A stretch of DNA of 64,000 nt from Pseudomonas oryzae (GCF_900104805.1 NZ_LT629751.1:4114501-4178500); one strand, 5' to 3'. Shown: positions 36,444-46,306, numbered from the stretch's first letter. Notes: generated by a model not told the origin, from the sequence alone. Numbers and translations are program-made.

Positions 36444-37036
36444 CAGAGGAACGGGCTGAGCAGCTGCGGCATGTGGGTCAGTACCGCGAGGTTCTTGATC
36501 ACCAGCATGTCGATCAGCTGCAGGGCGAGGAAGGCGAAGATCGGCGAGATGTCCAGGCCGCCGAGGTTGGGCAGCAGGCGGCGGAACGGCATCAGCAGAG
36601 GCTCGCAGATCTGGTTGATCAGCTGCGCCGCCGGGTTGTAGCTGCCCGGCGCCACCCAGGAGAGGATCACGCTGACGATCAGGGCGAAGAAGAACACCTT
36701 GAGGAACAGCGCGGTGACGCCGATCACCGACCAGACCAGCAGCTGCGGCAGCACGCCGCCGATGCCGTAGCCCAGCAGCAGCAGGGTCAGCACCATCAGC
36801 AGCAGCTGGATCAGGATCGCCAGCACCAGCGAGGCCAGGTCCAGCCCGCCGAAGCCGGGGATCACCTTGCGCAGCGGGTTGAGCAGCGGCTTGGTGGCCT
36901 TCACCGCGAACTGGCTGAGCGGGTTGTAGAAGTCGGCGCGCACCAGCTGGAGGATGAAGCGCAGCAGGACGAGCAGCAGGTACAGGCTGCCGAGGGTCTG
37001 CAGTACGTAGACGGCGGCGGTGGTGAGTCCGTTCAT
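36443..37036 (-). CDS. yggT: YggT family membrane protein
   Basis: A 197-residue inner-membrane protein made of two copies of the YGGT repeat, each with a pair of hydrophobic helices and an NP-containing amphipathic motif (FYNPLSQFAVKATKPLLNPLR near residue 36, SYNPAAQLINQICEPLLMPFR near 133). The exact function is unknown. It lies 9 bases after proC and is coupled to the DUF167 gene. Confidence 0.92.
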   Translation of the reverse strand: MNGLTTAAVYVLQTLGSLYLLLVLLRFILQLVRADFYNPLSQFAVKATKPLLNPLRKVIPGFGGLDLASLVLAILIQLLLMVLTLLLLGYGIGGVLPQLLVWSVIGVTALFLKVFFFALIVSVILSWVAPGSYNPAAQLINQICEPLLMPFRRLLPNLGGLDISPIFAFLALQLIDMLVIKNLAVLTHMPQLLSPFL

Positions 37037-37045
37037 CGTCTCTCC

Positions 37046-37864
37046 TTACTGGCCGAGCTGTTCGGCGAGCTCCGCCGAACGGCGGGCGGCGGCCTGCAGG
37101 GCCTGCTCGACCAGCGCCTCGAAGCCGCCGGCCTGGAAGGCGTTGATCGCCGCCTCGGTGGTGCCCTTGGGCGAGGTCACCCGGCGGCGCAGCTCGGCCG
37201 GGTCGACGTCGCTGACCAGCGCCATGCGTGCGGCGCCGAGGGCGGTCTGGCGCGCCAGCAGGCTGGCGGTCTCGGCGGACAGGCCGAGACGCTCGCCGGC
37301 GGCGGTCATCGCCTCCATCAGCAGGAAGAAGTAGGCCGGACCGCTGCCGGACACTGCGGTCACCGCGTCGATCTGCTGCTCGTCGTCCAGCCACAGGGCC
37401 AGGCCGACCGCCTCCAGCAGCGCCTCGGCCTGCTCGCGCTGGGCGGCGCTGGTGTGTGCGTTGGCGAACAGGCCGCTGGCGCCCTGGTGGAGCAGTGCCG
37501 GGGTGTTGGGCATGCAGCGCACGATGGCCTTGGCGCCCAGCCAGCGCTCGAGGCTGGCGCAGGGAATGCCGGCGGCGATCGAGACGATCAGCGCGTCGGC
37601 CGGCAGTACCGGCGCCAGCGCCAGGCAGACCTCCTTCATCACCTGCGGCTTGACCGCCAGCACCACGATGTCGGCGCCGGCCACTGCGGCGGCGTTGTCT
37701 GCGTACACCGTGATGCCGTGCTCGCGGGCGACGCGCTCGCGCTGCTCGGCAAAGGGTTCGCTGGCGCGGATGTTCTCGGCGGGCACAGCGCGGGCGATCA
37801 GGCCGCCGATCAGGCTGGTGGCCATGTTGCCGGCGCCGACGAAGGCGATACGCGGATGAGTCAT
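37046..37864 (-). CDS. proC: Pyrroline-5-carboxylate reductase
   Basis: A 272-residue enzyme that makes proline from pyrroline-5-carboxylate with NAD(P)H. It has an N-terminal dinucleotide fold FVGAGNMATSLIGGL near residue 8 and the family signature around AVSGSGPAYFFLLMEAM near 165. It lies downstream of yggS by 35 bases. Confidence 0.95.
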   Translation of the reverse strand: MTHPRIAFVGAGNMATSLIGGLIARAVPAENIRASEPFAEQRERVAREHGITVYADNAAAVAGADIVVLAVKPQVMKEVCLALAPVLPADALIVSIAAGIPCASLERWLGAKAIVRCMPNTPALLHQGASGLFANAHTSAAQREQAEALLEAVGLALWLDDEQQIDAVTAVSGSGPAYFFLLMEAMTAAGERLGLSAETASLLARQTALGAARMALVSDVDPAELRRRVTSPKGTTEAAINAFQAGGFEALVEQALQAAARRSAELAEQLGQ

Positions 37865-37899
37865 GGTGAGATTCCTTGTCTGCTCGGGGGAGTCGCGCC

Positions 37900-38607
37900 T
37901 CAGGAGGCGGGGCTCGCGGATGATTTGTGAGAGTAGTCGCGGGCGCCGAACAGGGCGCTGCCGATGCGCACCCAGGTGGCGCCCTCGGCGATGGCGGCCT
38001 CGAGGTCGTCGCTCATGCCCATCGACAGGCTGTCGAGCGGCAGCGGCAGGCTGTCCTTCAGCTCGCGCAGGCGGGCGAAGGCGGCGCGCTGGGCGGCGAC
38101 GTCGGGGGTCGGTTCGGGGATGGCCATCAGGCCGCGCAGGCGCAGGTTGGGCAGCGCGGCGACCGCGGCGGCCAGCGCCGGCAGTTCCTCGGGCGCGCAG
38201 CCGGATTTGCTGGGCTCAAGGCTGACGTTGACCTGCAGGCAGATGTTCAGCGGCGGCAGGTGCGCGGGGCGCTGGGCGGACAGGCGCTCGGCGATCTTCA
38301 GGCGGTCCACCGAGTGGACCCAGGCGAAGTGCTGGGCGAGCGGCTTGGTCTTGTTCGACTGGATCGGGCCGATGAAGTGCCAGACGAGGTCGAGGTCGGC
38401 GAGCTCGGCCTGCTTGGCCAGCGCCTCCTGCAGGTAGTTCTCGCCGAAATCGCGCTGGCCGCAGGCGAAGGCCTCGCGCAGGGCGTCGGCCGGCTTGGTC
38501 TTGCTCACCGCCAGCAACTGCACGTCCGCCGGCTCGCGGCCGCAGTATTGCGCTGCCTCACGGATGCGCGCTCGGACCTTTGCAATATTGTCGTGGATCG
38601 TGGACAT
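37900..38607 (-). CDS. yggS: PLP homeostasis protein YggS
   Basis: A 235-residue single-domain PLP-binding protein of alanine-racemase fold type. The PLP lysine is in LLAVSKTKPAD near residue 36, and the phosphate site is in SMGMSDDLEAAI near 195. It buffers free PLP and affects amino-acid pools rather than catalysing a known reaction. It is divergent from pilT with 71 bases between starts; a -10-like TAGAAT (38651-38646, minus strand) could drive the operon. Confidence 0.94.
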   Translation of the reverse strand: MSTIHDNIAKVRARIREAAQYCGREPADVQLLAVSKTKPADALREAFACGQRDFGENYLQEALAKQAELADLDLVWHFIGPIQSNKTKPLAQHFAWVHSVDRLKIAERLSAQRPAHLPPLNICLQVNVSLEPSKSGCAPEELPALAAAVAALPNLRLRGLMAIPEPTPDVAAQRAAFARLRELKDSLPLPLDSLSMGMSDDLEAAIAEGATWVRIGSALFGARDYSHKSSASPAS

Positions 38608-38678
38608 TTGGTTCCGCTTTTCGCCCGGCCGCTACCTGTCGCGGCATTCTACCCGCTTGTTTGTGATTGGGGATCCCC

Positions 38679-39713
38679 ATGGATATTACCGAGCTGCTGG
38701 CCTTCAGCGCCAAGCAGGGCGCATCCGACCTGCACCTCTCCGCCGGCCTGCCGCCGATGATCCGCGTCGATGGCGACGTGCGCCGCATCAACCTGCCGCC
38801 GATGGAGCACAAGCAGGTGCATGCGCTGATCTACGACATCATGAACGACAAGCAGCGCAAGGACTACGAGGAGTTCCTCGAGACCGACTTCTCCTTCGAG
38901 GTGCCCGGCGTGGCGCGCTTCCGGGTCAACGCGTTCAACCAGAACCGCGGCGCCGGCGCGGTGTTCCGGACCATTCCCTCGCGCGTGCTGAGCATGGAAG
39001 ACCTCGGCATGGGCGAGGTGTTCAAGAAGATCTCCGACGTGCCGCGCGGCCTGGTGCTGGTCACCGGCCCGACCGGCTCGGGCAAGTCGACCACCCTGGC
39101 GGCGATGCTCGACTACATCAACAACAACAAGTACCACCACATCCTCACCATCGAGGACCCGATCGAATTCGTCCACGAGTCGAAGAAGTGTCTGGTCAAC
39201 CAGCGCGAGGTGCATCGCGACACCCTCGGCTTCTCCGAGGCGCTGCGCTCGGCACTGCGTGAGGACCCGGACATCATCCTGGTCGGCGAGATGCGCGACC
39301 TGGAAACCATCCGCCTGGCGCTGACCGCCGCGGAAACCGGTCACCTGGTGTTCGGCACCCTGCACACCACCTCGGCGGCCAAGACCATCGACCGGGTAGT
39401 CGACGTGTTCCCCGCCGAGGAGAAGTCCATGGTCCGCTCCATGCTCTCCGAGTCGCTGCAGGCGGTGATCTCGCAGACCCTGCTGAAGAAGATCGGCGGC
39501 GGCCGGGTGGCGGCCCACGAGATCATGATCGGCACCCCGGCGATCCGCAACCTGATCCGCGAGGACAAGGTGGCGCAGATGTACTCGGCGATCCAGACCG
39601 GCGGCGCGCTGGGCATGCAGACCCTGGACGCCTGCCTGAAGACCCTGGTCAGCAAGGGCCTGGTCAGCCGCGAGGCGGCCAAGGAAAAGGCCAAGGCGCC
39701 GGAAAGCCTGTAA
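38679..39713 (+). CDS. pilT: Type IV pilus retraction ATPase PilT
   Basis: A 344-residue hexameric motor ATPase that depolymerises the pilus and powers twitching. Walker A is GPTGSGKSTT near residue 131; the Asp box, Walker B (ILVGEMRDLETIRLA near 198) and His box (GHLVFGTLHTTSAAKTIDR near 222) are intact. The C-terminal AIRNLIRE motif needed for retraction is present near 288. The start MDITELLAFSAKQGASDLH is conserved; the frame extends upstream without homology. Confidence 0.98.
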   Translation: MDITELLAFSAKQGASDLHLSAGLPPMIRVDGDVRRINLPPMEHKQVHALIYDIMNDKQRKDYEEFLETDFSFEVPGVARFRVNAFNQNRGAGAVFRTIPSRVLSMEDLGMGEVFKKISDVPRGLVLVTGPTGSGKSTTLAAMLDYINNNKYHHILTIEDPIEFVHESKKCLVNQREVHRDTLGFSEALRSALREDPDIILVGEMRDLETIRLALTAAETGHLVFGTLHTTSAAKTIDRVVDVFPAEEKSMVRSMLSESLQAVISQTLLKKIGGGRVAAHEIMIGTPAIRNLIREDKVAQMYSAIQTGGALGMQTLDACLKTLVSKGLVSREAAKEKAKAPESL

Positions 39714-39785
39714 CAGTCGCGCCGGCCGCCGCGGCGGCCGGCCCACGCCGCGCGGCGGGGCCGCGCAGGAACGTCGAGGTAAGCC

Positions 39786-40934
39786 ATGGAATTCGAGAAA
39801 CTGCTGCGCCTGATGGTCGAGAAGGGCGGCTCCGACCTGTTCATCACTGCCGGCGTGCCGCCGTCGATGAAGGTCAACGGCAAGATCCTGCCGGTGACCA
39901 AGAACCCGATGGCACCGGAGCAGACCCGCGAGACGGTGCTGTCGGTGATGAACGAGCAGCAGCGCCGCGAGCTGGCGGAAACCCACGAGTGCAACTTCGC
40001 CATCAGCGCTCGTGGCATCGGCCGCTTCCGCGTCAGCGCCTTCTACCAGCGCAACCTGGTGGGCATGGTGCTGCGCCGCATCGAGACCAACATCCCGACC
40101 TTCGATGACCTCAAGCTGCCCGAGGTGCTCAAGCAGCTGTCGATGACCAAGCGCGGCCTGGTGCTGTTCGTCGGCGCCACCGGCGCGGGCAAGTCGACCT
40201 CGCTGGCGGCGATGATCGGCTACCGCAACAAGAACGCCAACGGCCACATCATCTCCATCGAGGACCCGATCGAGTTCATCCACCAGCACCAGGGCTGCAT
40301 CGTCACCCAGCGCGAGGTGGGCATCGACACCGAGTCCTACGAGGTGGCGCTGAAGAACACCCTGCGTCAGGCGCCGGACGTGATCATGATCGGCGAGGTG
40401 CGCACCCGCGAGACCATGGACTATGCGGTGGCCTTCGCCGAGACCGGCCACCTGTGCCTGGCCACCCTGCACGCCAACAACGCCAACCAGGCGCTCGACC
40501 GCATCATCCACTTCTTCCCGCCGGATCGCCACGATCAGGTGTGGATGGACCTGTCGCTCAACCTCAAGGCGATCATCGCCCAGCAACTGGTGCCGACCCC
40601 GGACGGCAAGGGCCGGCGCGCGGTGATCGAGGTGCTGATCAATACGCCGCTGGCCGCCGACCTGATCCGCAAGGGCGAGGTGCACGAGCTCAAGCCGCTG
40701 ATGAAACGCTCCACCGAGCAGGGCATGCAGACCTTCGACCAGGCGCTGTACCAGTTGTACAGCAATGGCGAGATCACCTACGAGGACGCCCTGGCCCATG
40801 CCGACTCGGCCAACGACCTGCGTCTGATGATCAAGCTGGGCTCGGAGACCGACGCCGAGCACCTCAGCAGCGCGACCCAGACGCTCAGCCTGGAGCATGC
40901 TGAGGAGGATCGCCCCGGCCTGCGCCGCCGCTGA
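39786..40934 (+). CDS. pilU: PilT-dependent pilus retraction ATPase PilU
   Basis: A 382-residue paralogue of PilT. Walker A is GATGAGKSTS near residue 133 and Walker B is VIMIGEVRTRETMDYA near 200. The C-terminal tail is longer than in PilT and acidic near 355-375. It assists PilT in retraction. It lies 72 bases after pilT and is probably cotranscribed. Confidence 0.97.
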   Translation: MEFEKLLRLMVEKGGSDLFITAGVPPSMKVNGKILPVTKNPMAPEQTRETVLSVMNEQQRRELAETHECNFAISARGIGRFRVSAFYQRNLVGMVLRRIETNIPTFDDLKLPEVLKQLSMTKRGLVLFVGATGAGKSTSLAAMIGYRNKNANGHIISIEDPIEFIHQHQGCIVTQREVGIDTESYEVALKNTLRQAPDVIMIGEVRTRETMDYAVAFAETGHLCLATLHANNANQALDRIIHFFPPDRHDQVWMDLSLNLKAIIAQQLVPTPDGKGRRAVIEVLINTPLAADLIRKGEVHELKPLMKRSTEQGMQTFDQALYQLYSNGEITYEDALAHADSANDLRLMIKLGSETDAEHLSSATQTLSLEHAEEDRPGLRRR

Positions 40935-41054
40935 TTGGCCGGGGAACCGCCGGCCAGCCGGGCGGGTCGAACGGGGGCAGCCTAGACTCCCAGGTCAGGG
41001 CCGTCGCGCTGTACGAGCCGAGGCTGCCGCCCCGTTATCCGCCTGGAGGACTGC

Positions 41055-41459
41055 ATGACCACTCTGCATCAGGACACCCACAGCAAGGCGATCGGCTACC
41101 TGTTGTGGCTGTTCGGCTTTCTCGGTGCGCACCGCTTCTACTACGGACGGCCGGTCACCGGCACCATCTGGTTCTTCACCCTCGGCCTGCTCGGCATCGG
41201 CTGGCTGGTCGACCTGTTCCTGATCCCCGGCATGGACCGCGAGGCCGACCTGCGCTTCCACAGCGGGCGCACCAGCTACAACGTGGCGTGGATCCTGCTG
41301 ACCTTCCTCGGCATCTTCGGCGTGCACCGCATGTACATGGGCAAGTGGCCCACCGGCATCCTCTACCTGCTGACCGGCGGCTTCTTCCTGATCGGCGTGC
41401 TCTACGACTTCTGGACGCTCAACGACCAGGTGTCGATCCGCAACGCCTGGCGCTTCTGA
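41055..41459 (+). CDS. TM2 domain protein, tandem
   Basis: A 134-residue membrane protein built from two TM2 units. GFLGAHRFYYGRPVTGTIWF starts near residue 20, and GIFGVHRMYMGKWPTGILYL starts near 84. Each has the G-x-H-R-x-Y turn between two hydrophobic helices. Function is unknown. It has GGAGGA before the ATG and a very strong terminator after the stop. Confidence 0.85.
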   Translation: MTTLHQDTHSKAIGYLLWLFGFLGAHRFYYGRPVTGTIWFFTLGLLGIGWLVDLFLIPGMDREADLRFHSGRTSYNVAWILLTFLGIFGVHRMYMGKWPTGILYLLTGGFFLIGVLYDFWTLNDQVSIRNAWRF

Positions 41460-41464
41460 ACCGT

Positions 41465-41512
41465 CCCCGAAACGACGAGGCCCGCCAATCGGCGGGCCTC
41501 GTCGTTTCGGGG
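41465..41512. terminator. Bidirectional terminator, 22-bp perfect stem
   Basis: The 22-base stem 41465-41486 / 41491-41512 is perfect with loop AATC. It contains AAACGACGAGG, giving a short U-run on either strand. It separates the converging TM2 and pyrC' genes. Confidence 0.85.
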
Positions 41513-41519
41513 CGGTGGA

Positions 41520-42791
41520 TCAGCCTTCGTGGCTGACGCGGCCGCCCTGCAGGGTGTAGCGCACCGCGCCGGGCAGGCAGTGGCCGATGAACGGGCTGTT
41601 GCCGCCGCGCGACAGCCAGCGCTCGCCGGCCAGGGTCTGGGCCTTGGCGTCGAACAGCAGCAGATCGGCATGTTCACCGACCGCCAGACGGCCGACCGGC
41701 AGGCGCAGGGCGTCGGCTGGGCCGCAGGTCAGGCGGGCGAGCAGGGTCGGCAGGTCGAGCAGGCCGTCCTCCACCAGGGTCAGTGCCAGCGGCAGCAGCA
41801 GCTCGACGCTGCTGATGCCCGGCTCGGTGGCGCCGAACGGCGCCAGCTTGGCATCCGGCTCGTGGGGCTGGTGGTGGCTGGCGATAGCCGAGACCACGCC
41901 GGCCTGCACCGCTTCGCGCAGGGCGTCGCGGTCGGCGCGCGAGCGCAGCGGCGGCTGCACGTGGTAGAGGCTGGAGAAGCCCGTCAGCGCCTCGTCAGTG
42001 AGGATCAGCTGGTACATGGCCACGTCGGCGGTCACCGGCAGGCCGCGCGCCTGGGCGGCGGCGATCATCTCCACGCCGCGCGCGCTGGTCAGCTGGCTGA
42101 AGTGGGCGCGCACGCCGCTCTGCTCGACCAGCAGCAGGTCGCGGGCCAGCGCCACGGTCTCGGCGCTCTCCGGGATGCCCGGCAGGCCGAGGAAGCTGGC
42201 GGTGGGGCCCTCGTGGGCCAGGCCGCCCTCGGCGAGGTCGGCATCCTGCGACTTGAACACTACGGTGAGGTCGAAGGTGGCGGCGTATTCGAGGGCGCGG
42301 CGCAGCACGCGGTTGTTGGCCAGCGGCGCCAGGCCGTTGGTGAAGGCCACGCAGCCGGCGTCGCGCAGGGCGACCAGTTCGGCCAGCTGTTCGCCCTCCA
42401 GGCCCTTGGTCAGCGCGCCGATGGGGAACACGCGGCTGTGGCCGGCCGCTGCCGCGCGATCGAGGATCAGCTCGACCACCGCCGAGGTGTCCAGCACCGG
42501 CTTGGTGCGTGGCGGGCAGCACAGGCTGGTGACACCGCCGGCGGCGGCGGCACGGGTCTCGCTGGCGATGTTGCCCTTGCGGGTGTAGCCCGGTTCGCGC
42601 AGGCTCACCGCCAGGTCGACCAGGCCTGGCGCGGCGATCAGGCCGTGGGCCGATATCTGCTGTTCGGCGTCGAAGCCGGCCGGGGCGGTGCCGAGGGCGG
42701 CGATGCGGCCGTTGTCGATGTGGATGTCGCTGATCCGGTCGAGGCCGCTGGCCGGATCGATGAGGCGGGCGCCGTGGATGCTGAGTTTCAC
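41520..42791 (-). CDS. pyrC': Non-catalytic dihydroorotase homologue PyrC'
   Basis: A 423-residue dihydroorotase-fold protein. The metal motif of active enzymes (D-x-H-x-H before LREPG) reads [10 protein letters not shown] near residue 58, so both histidines are lost. In Pseudomonas this pseudoenzyme is a structural subunit that holds the ATCase dodecamer together; true dihydroorotase is encoded elsewhere. It overlaps pyrB by 4 bases. Confidence 0.94.
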   Translation of the reverse strand: MKLSIHGARLIDPASGLDRISDIHIDNGRIAALGTAPAGFDAEQQISAHGLIAAPGLVDLAVSLREPGYTRKGNIASETRAAAAGGVTSLCCPPRTKPVLDTSAVVELILDRAAAAGHSRVFPIGALTKGLEGEQLAELVALRDAGCVAFTNGLAPLANNRVLRRALEYAATFDLTVVFKSQDADLAEGGLAHEGPTASFLGLPGIPESAETVALARDLLLVEQSGVRAHFSQLTSARGVEMIAAAQARGLPVTADVAMYQLILTDEALTGFSSLYHVQPPLRSRADRDALREAVQAGVVSAIASHHQPHEPDAKLAPFGATEPGISSVELLLPLALTLVEDGLLDLPTLLARLTCGPADALRLPVGRLAVGEHADLLLFDAKAQTLAGERWLSRGGNSPFIGHCLPGAVRYTLQGGRVSHEG

Positions 42792-43792
42792 TGGGCGTCT
42801 CCCTGTGCGAGCTGGCGCTGGGCCTGCTGGCCGCTCATGGCCATGGACAGCACAGCCATGCGGATGGCGATGCCATAGGTTACCTGGTTGAGAATCACCG
42901 ACTGGGCGCCGTCGGCCACCGCCGACTCGATCTCCACGCCGCGGTTGATCGGTCCGGGGTGCATGACGATGGCGTCCGGCTTGGCCAGTGCCAGGCGCTG
43001 CTCGGTGAGGCCGTAGAGCTTGTAGAACTCGCCCTGGCTGGGCAGCAGGCCGCCCTGCATGCGCTCGCGCTGCAGGCGCAGCATGATCACCACGTCGACG
43101 TCCCTGAGGCCGGCGGCGAGGTCGGTGTAGGCGTGCACGCCGTACTGCTCGATGCCGACCGGCAGCAGGGTCTTCGGCGCAATCACGCGGATGTCGGGGC
43201 AGCCGAGAGTCTTCAGCGCCAGCATGTTGGAGCGCGCCACCCGCGAGTGCAGGATGTCGCCGACGATGGCCACCGAGAGGTTCTCGAAGCTGCCCTTGTG
43301 ACGGCGGATGGTCAGCATGTCGAGCATGCCTTGGGTCGGGTGGGCGTGACGGCCGTCGCCGCCGTTGATGATCGCCACCTCCGGGCAGACGTGCTCGGCG
43401 ATGAAGTGGGCGGCGCCGGAATCGGCGTGGCGCACCACGAACATGTCGGCGGCCATCGCCTCGAGGTTGCGCAGGGTGTCGAACAGGGTCTCACCCTTGC
43501 TGGTCGAGGAGGTCGACACGTTGAGGGTGATCACGTCGGCGGACAGGCGCTTGGCGGCCAGCTCGAAGGTGGTGCGGGTGCGCGTGGAGTTCTCGAAGAA
43601 CACATTGCACACGGTCTTGCCGCGCAGCAGCGGCACCTTCTTCACCGCGCGGGCACCGACCTCGAGGAAGGAGTCGGCGGTGTCGAGGATCTCGGTAAGC
43701 AGCTCGCGGGGCAGGCCGTCGAGCGACAGGAAGTGGCGCAGCTGGCCCTGGTCGTTGAGCTGCAACGGGCGCTTGGCGTCGGTTGGCGTCAT
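42788..43792 (-). CDS. pyrB: Aspartate carbamoyltransferase catalytic chain
   Basis: A 334-residue enzyme joining carbamoyl phosphate and aspartate, the committed step of pyrimidine synthesis. The carbamoyl-phosphate loop [14 protein letters not shown] starts near residue 69, and HPTQGMLD is near 151. The extended N-terminus is the Pseudomonas type, which binds nucleotide effectors. It lies between pyrR and pyrC' in one operon. Confidence 0.97.
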   Translation of the reverse strand: MTPTDAKRPLQLNDQGQLRHFLSLDGLPRELLTEILDTADSFLEVGARAVKKVPLLRGKTVCNVFFENSTRTRTTFELAAKRLSADVITLNVSTSSTSKGETLFDTLRNLEAMAADMFVVRHADSGAAHFIAEHVCPEVAIINGGDGRHAHPTQGMLDMLTIRRHKGSFENLSVAIVGDILHSRVARSNMLALKTLGCPDIRVIAPKTLLPVGIEQYGVHAYTDLAAGLRDVDVVIMLRLQRERMQGGLLPSQGEFYKLYGLTEQRLALAKPDAIVMHPGPINRGVEIESAVADGAQSVILNQVTYGIAIRMAVLSMAMSGQQAQRQLAQGDAQ

Positions 43793-43802
43793 CGCGGAAT
43801 TC

Positions 43803-44318
43803 TCAGTGGGAGGCGGCGAGGGTCTGCAGCTCGAGGGCGAGCGGCGCGGGACCGAGCAATTTTACCCGCTGGTCGGGGGCCAGCGACAGGGTGGCGCCGA
43901 GCACGTCGGCACGGATCGGCAGTTCGCGGGCGTCGAGGTCGAGCAGGCAGGCCAGGGTCACGCTGGCCGGTCGACCATAGTCGAACAGGGCGTTGAGAGC
44001 GGCGCGCACGGTGCGCCCGCTCATCAGCACGTCGTCGATCAGCACCAGGTGGCGACCCTCGATGTCGAACGGCAGTTCGGAGGGGCGTACCTGCGGGTGC
44101 AGGCCGTGCTGGCTGAAGTCGTCGCGGTAGAAGGACACGTTGAGGATACCCAGCGGGGCATCGCCCTGGCCGAGCTCGGCGAGCAGGGCGCGGGCGACCC
44201 ACACGCCGCCGGTATGGATGCCGACGAACAGCGGGTCATGGATGCCGCGGCGGGTCAGGTGGGCGCGCAGCTCGGCGGCCATCCTTGCGAGCAGGGCGGC
44301 GGGATCGGGCAGGGTCAT
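43803..44318 (-). CDS. pyrR: Pyrimidine regulatory protein PyrR
   Basis: A 171-residue PRPP-binding protein of the phosphoribosyltransferase fold. The PRPP loop is [17 protein letters not shown] near residue 97. In Pseudomonas it regulates the pyrBC' genes; uracil phosphoribosyltransferase activity is possible. The start at 44318 has GAGGA upstream; a second ATG at 44339 lies seven codons earlier. I could not identify a PyrR-responsive attenuator in the leader. Confidence 0.93.
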   Translation of the reverse strand: MTLPDPAALLARMAAELRAHLTRRGIHDPLFVGIHTGGVWVARALLAELGQGDAPLGILNVSFYRDDFSQHGLHPQVRPSELPFDIEGRHLVLIDDVLMSGRTVRAALNALFDYGRPASVTLACLLDLDARELPIRADVLGATLSLAPDQRVKLLGPAPLALELQTLAASH

Positions 44319-44335
44319 GGACAGTCCTCGGGCAG

Positions 44336-44770
44336 TCAAAGCGGGGCGGCAGGCTGTTGCTCCAGCCAGCCTTCGAGCAACAGGGCGGCGGCCAGTGCGT
44401 CCACCGGGCGTTCACGATAGCCGTCGCGCTGGCCCTGGGCCAGGCGCTGGCCCTTGGCCTCGAAGGTGGTCAGGCGCTCGTCGTGGGTGAACACCGGCAG
44501 GCTGAAGCGGCCGTGCAGGCGGCGGGCGAACTTCTCGGCGCGCGCGCTCATCTCGCTGGGCGTGCCGTCCATGTTCAGCGGCAGGCCGACCACCAGGGCG
44601 TCCGGTTGCCACTCCTTGAGCAGGCGTTCGATCTGGCTCCAGTCCGGCACGCCGTTCTGCGCCTTGAGCACGCACAGCTCGCGGGCCTGGCCGGTGACGG
44701 CCTGGCCGACGGCGACGCCGATCTGCTTGCTGCCGTAGTCGAAGCCGAGCAGCAGGCGCGGGCCGCTCAT
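44336..44770 (-). CDS. ruvX: Holliday junction resolvase-like YqgF/RuvX
   Basis: A 144-residue RNase H-fold protein: [17 protein letters not shown] near residue 6, [13 protein letters not shown] near 59 and the conserved HDERLTT near 99. In E. coli the homologue acts in 16S rRNA 5' processing. It overlaps algH by 4 bases and precedes pyrR by 17 bases. Confidence 0.93.
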   Translation of the reverse strand: MSGPRLLLGFDYGSKQIGVAVGQAVTGQARELCVLKAQNGVPDWSQIERLLKEWQPDALVVGLPLNMDGTPSEMSARAEKFARRLHGRFSLPVFTHDERLTTFEAKGQRLAQGQRDGYRERPVDALAAALLLEGWLEQQPAAPL

Positions 44771-45336
44771 GCGTGGCCGGCCTGGCTGGACAGCAGGCGC
44801 AGGTCGATGCCCAGCGGTGCGGCGGCGCGCTGCAGGCGCTGGTCGATGGCGACGTCGAACAGCACGGCGGGGTCGGCCGGGCAGGTCAGCCAGGCGTTGT
44901 CGATCAGTTCGGCCTCCAGCTGGCCGGCTTCCCAGCCGGAGTAGCCGAGGGCGATCAGGTGGCGGTCGGGGCCGCTGCCGTCGGCTATGGCCAGCAGCAC
45001 GTCCTGGGAGGTGGTCAGCGCCAGCTCGCCGAGCTCCAGGGTGGCCTGGTAGTGCCAGCCCTGCGGATGGAGGACGAAGCCGCGCTCGCCGTGCACCGGG
45101 CCGCCGTCGAAGATCGGGACCTGCTGGCTGCGCTCGTCGGGTTCGCTGCCGGGGCGCAGCTGCACGAGCACGTCGGCGAGGGTCAGCTCGCTGGTCTTGT
45201 TGATCACCAGGCCCATGGCGCCGTGCTGGTTGTGTTCGACCAGGTAGATCACCGTCTGGGCGAAATGCGGATCGCCCATGTGCGGCATGGCGATCAGGAA
45301 GTGGTGCTTGAGGTAGCTGGGGGCTGTGTTGTTCAT
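44767..45336 (-). CDS. algH: AlgH/YqgE (UPF0301) protein
   Basis: A 189-residue protein with the UPF0301 core (LKHHFLIAMPHMGDPHFAQT near residue 9, HGAMGLVINK near 38, GGPVHGERGFVLH near 78). P. aeruginosa AlgH was first named as an alginate regulator; its biochemical role is unresolved. The upstream frame to 45480 is unsupported. It heads the algH-ruvX-pyrR-pyrB-pyrC' unit. Confidence 0.93.
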   Translation of the reverse strand: MNNTAPSYLKHHFLIAMPHMGDPHFAQTVIYLVEHNQHGAMGLVINKTSELTLADVLVQLRPGSEPDERSQQVPIFDGGPVHGERGFVLHPQGWHYQATLELGELALTTSQDVLLAIADGSGPDRHLIALGYSGWEAGQLEAELIDNAWLTCPADPAVLFDVAIDQRLQRAAAPLGIDLRLLSSQAGHA

Positions 45337-45397
45337 CGGCCTAGTTTCGAGCTTCGGGGGACTGGCTTCAAGTGTAGGCCGGCACGATGCTCGGCCG

Positions 45398-46306
45398 TCA
45401 CTGGCTGGCCAGACGGTCGCCGCGTTCGAAACGCCAGGTGCGGATGATCTCCAGCACGTCGATGTCGCTGAGGTCGCCACTGAAGGGTGCGAACGGCGCC
45501 GACAGGCGGACGATGCGCAGGGCGGCCTGGTCGAGGATCGGCTGGCCCGAGGATTCCAGCACCTGCACCTCGCGCAGGGTGCCGTCGCGGTTGATCGCCA
45601 CCAGCAGGCGCAGGCTGCCGTAGATCTGCTGGCGGCGGGCGGCGTCTGGATAGTTGAGGTTGCCGACCCGCTCGACCTTGCGCCGCCACTCCTCCTTGTA
45701 CCAGGCGCCCTTGTCGCGCATGGTCGAGGCGGCGTTCAGGCGGTGGACGCGCGGGCGCTTGGCGTACAGCTGGCGCTCGTGGCTGAGCTGGGCCTCGAGG
45801 CTGGCGATCTCGTCGGACAGCTGGCTGCTGTCGAAGTCGGGGGTCGGCTGCGGCGGCTGCGGCGGCTTGGGCGTTTCCGGCTTGCTCGGGGCCCTGTCGC
45901 GCTGCGGGGCGCGAGTGGCGATGGCGGCCTGGGTGGTCTGCGGCGTGTCATTCGGCTTGGGCCGGGCCTGCGGCTCGACGCGGCGGATCTCGCTGTCCTG
46001 GAACGGCGCGAGTTCGGTGGTCTTCGGCGTGGCCTTGTGCTCCAGGCTGCCGCTGCCCTGCTGGTCGTGCTGGGCGAGGAAGTCGGCCTGCTTGGGCTGT
46101 TCCGCGCTCTTGAAGGTGGCCAGGGTGACGTCGAGGGTCTTGCTCACCATGCTCGGCTCGGGCAGGGCGAAGCTGACGCCGAGCAGCAGCGCCAGGTGCA
46201 GCGCGGCGGCAATGAACAGGGTGAAGCCCAGGCGGTCGGCTGGGCGCACGCTGGCGGCGGCGCGGAAGGGGGAGATGTTGACAGCTGCGTTCATCGGCGG
46301 GCGCAT
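45398..46306 (-). CDS. tonB3: TonB-family energy transducer TonB3
   Basis: A 302-residue protein. One TM segment (about residues 26-45, LGFTLFIAAALHLALLLGVS) anchors it, followed by a proline-rich periplasmic spacer (residues 125-155, KPETPKPPQPPQPTPD) and a C-terminal TonB domain with the YPDAARRQQIYGSLRLLVAI motif near 218. TonB3 of P. aeruginosa is needed for twitching and pilus assembly rather than iron uptake. An ATG at 46294 is an equally possible start. Confidence 0.9.
   Translation of the reverse strand: MRPPMNAAVNISPFRAAASVRPADRLGFTLFIAAALHLALLLGVSFALPEPSMVSKTLDVTLATFKSAEQPKQADFLAQHDQQGSGSLEHKATPKTTELAPFQDSEIRRVEPQARPKPNDTPQTTQAAIATRAPQRDRAPSKPETPKPPQPPQPTPDFDSSQLSDEIASLEAQLSHERQLYAKRPRVHRLNAASTMRDKGAWYKEEWRRKVERVGNLNYPDAARRQQIYGSLRLLVAINRDGTLREVQVLESSGQPILDQAALRIVRLSAPFAPFSGDLSDIDVLEIIRTWRFERGDRLASQ

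Noticed and set aside
44319-44335. PyrR-binding attenuator in the pyr operon
   Set aside because: pyrR follows ruvX by 17 bases and no anti-terminator/terminator pair could be recognised.
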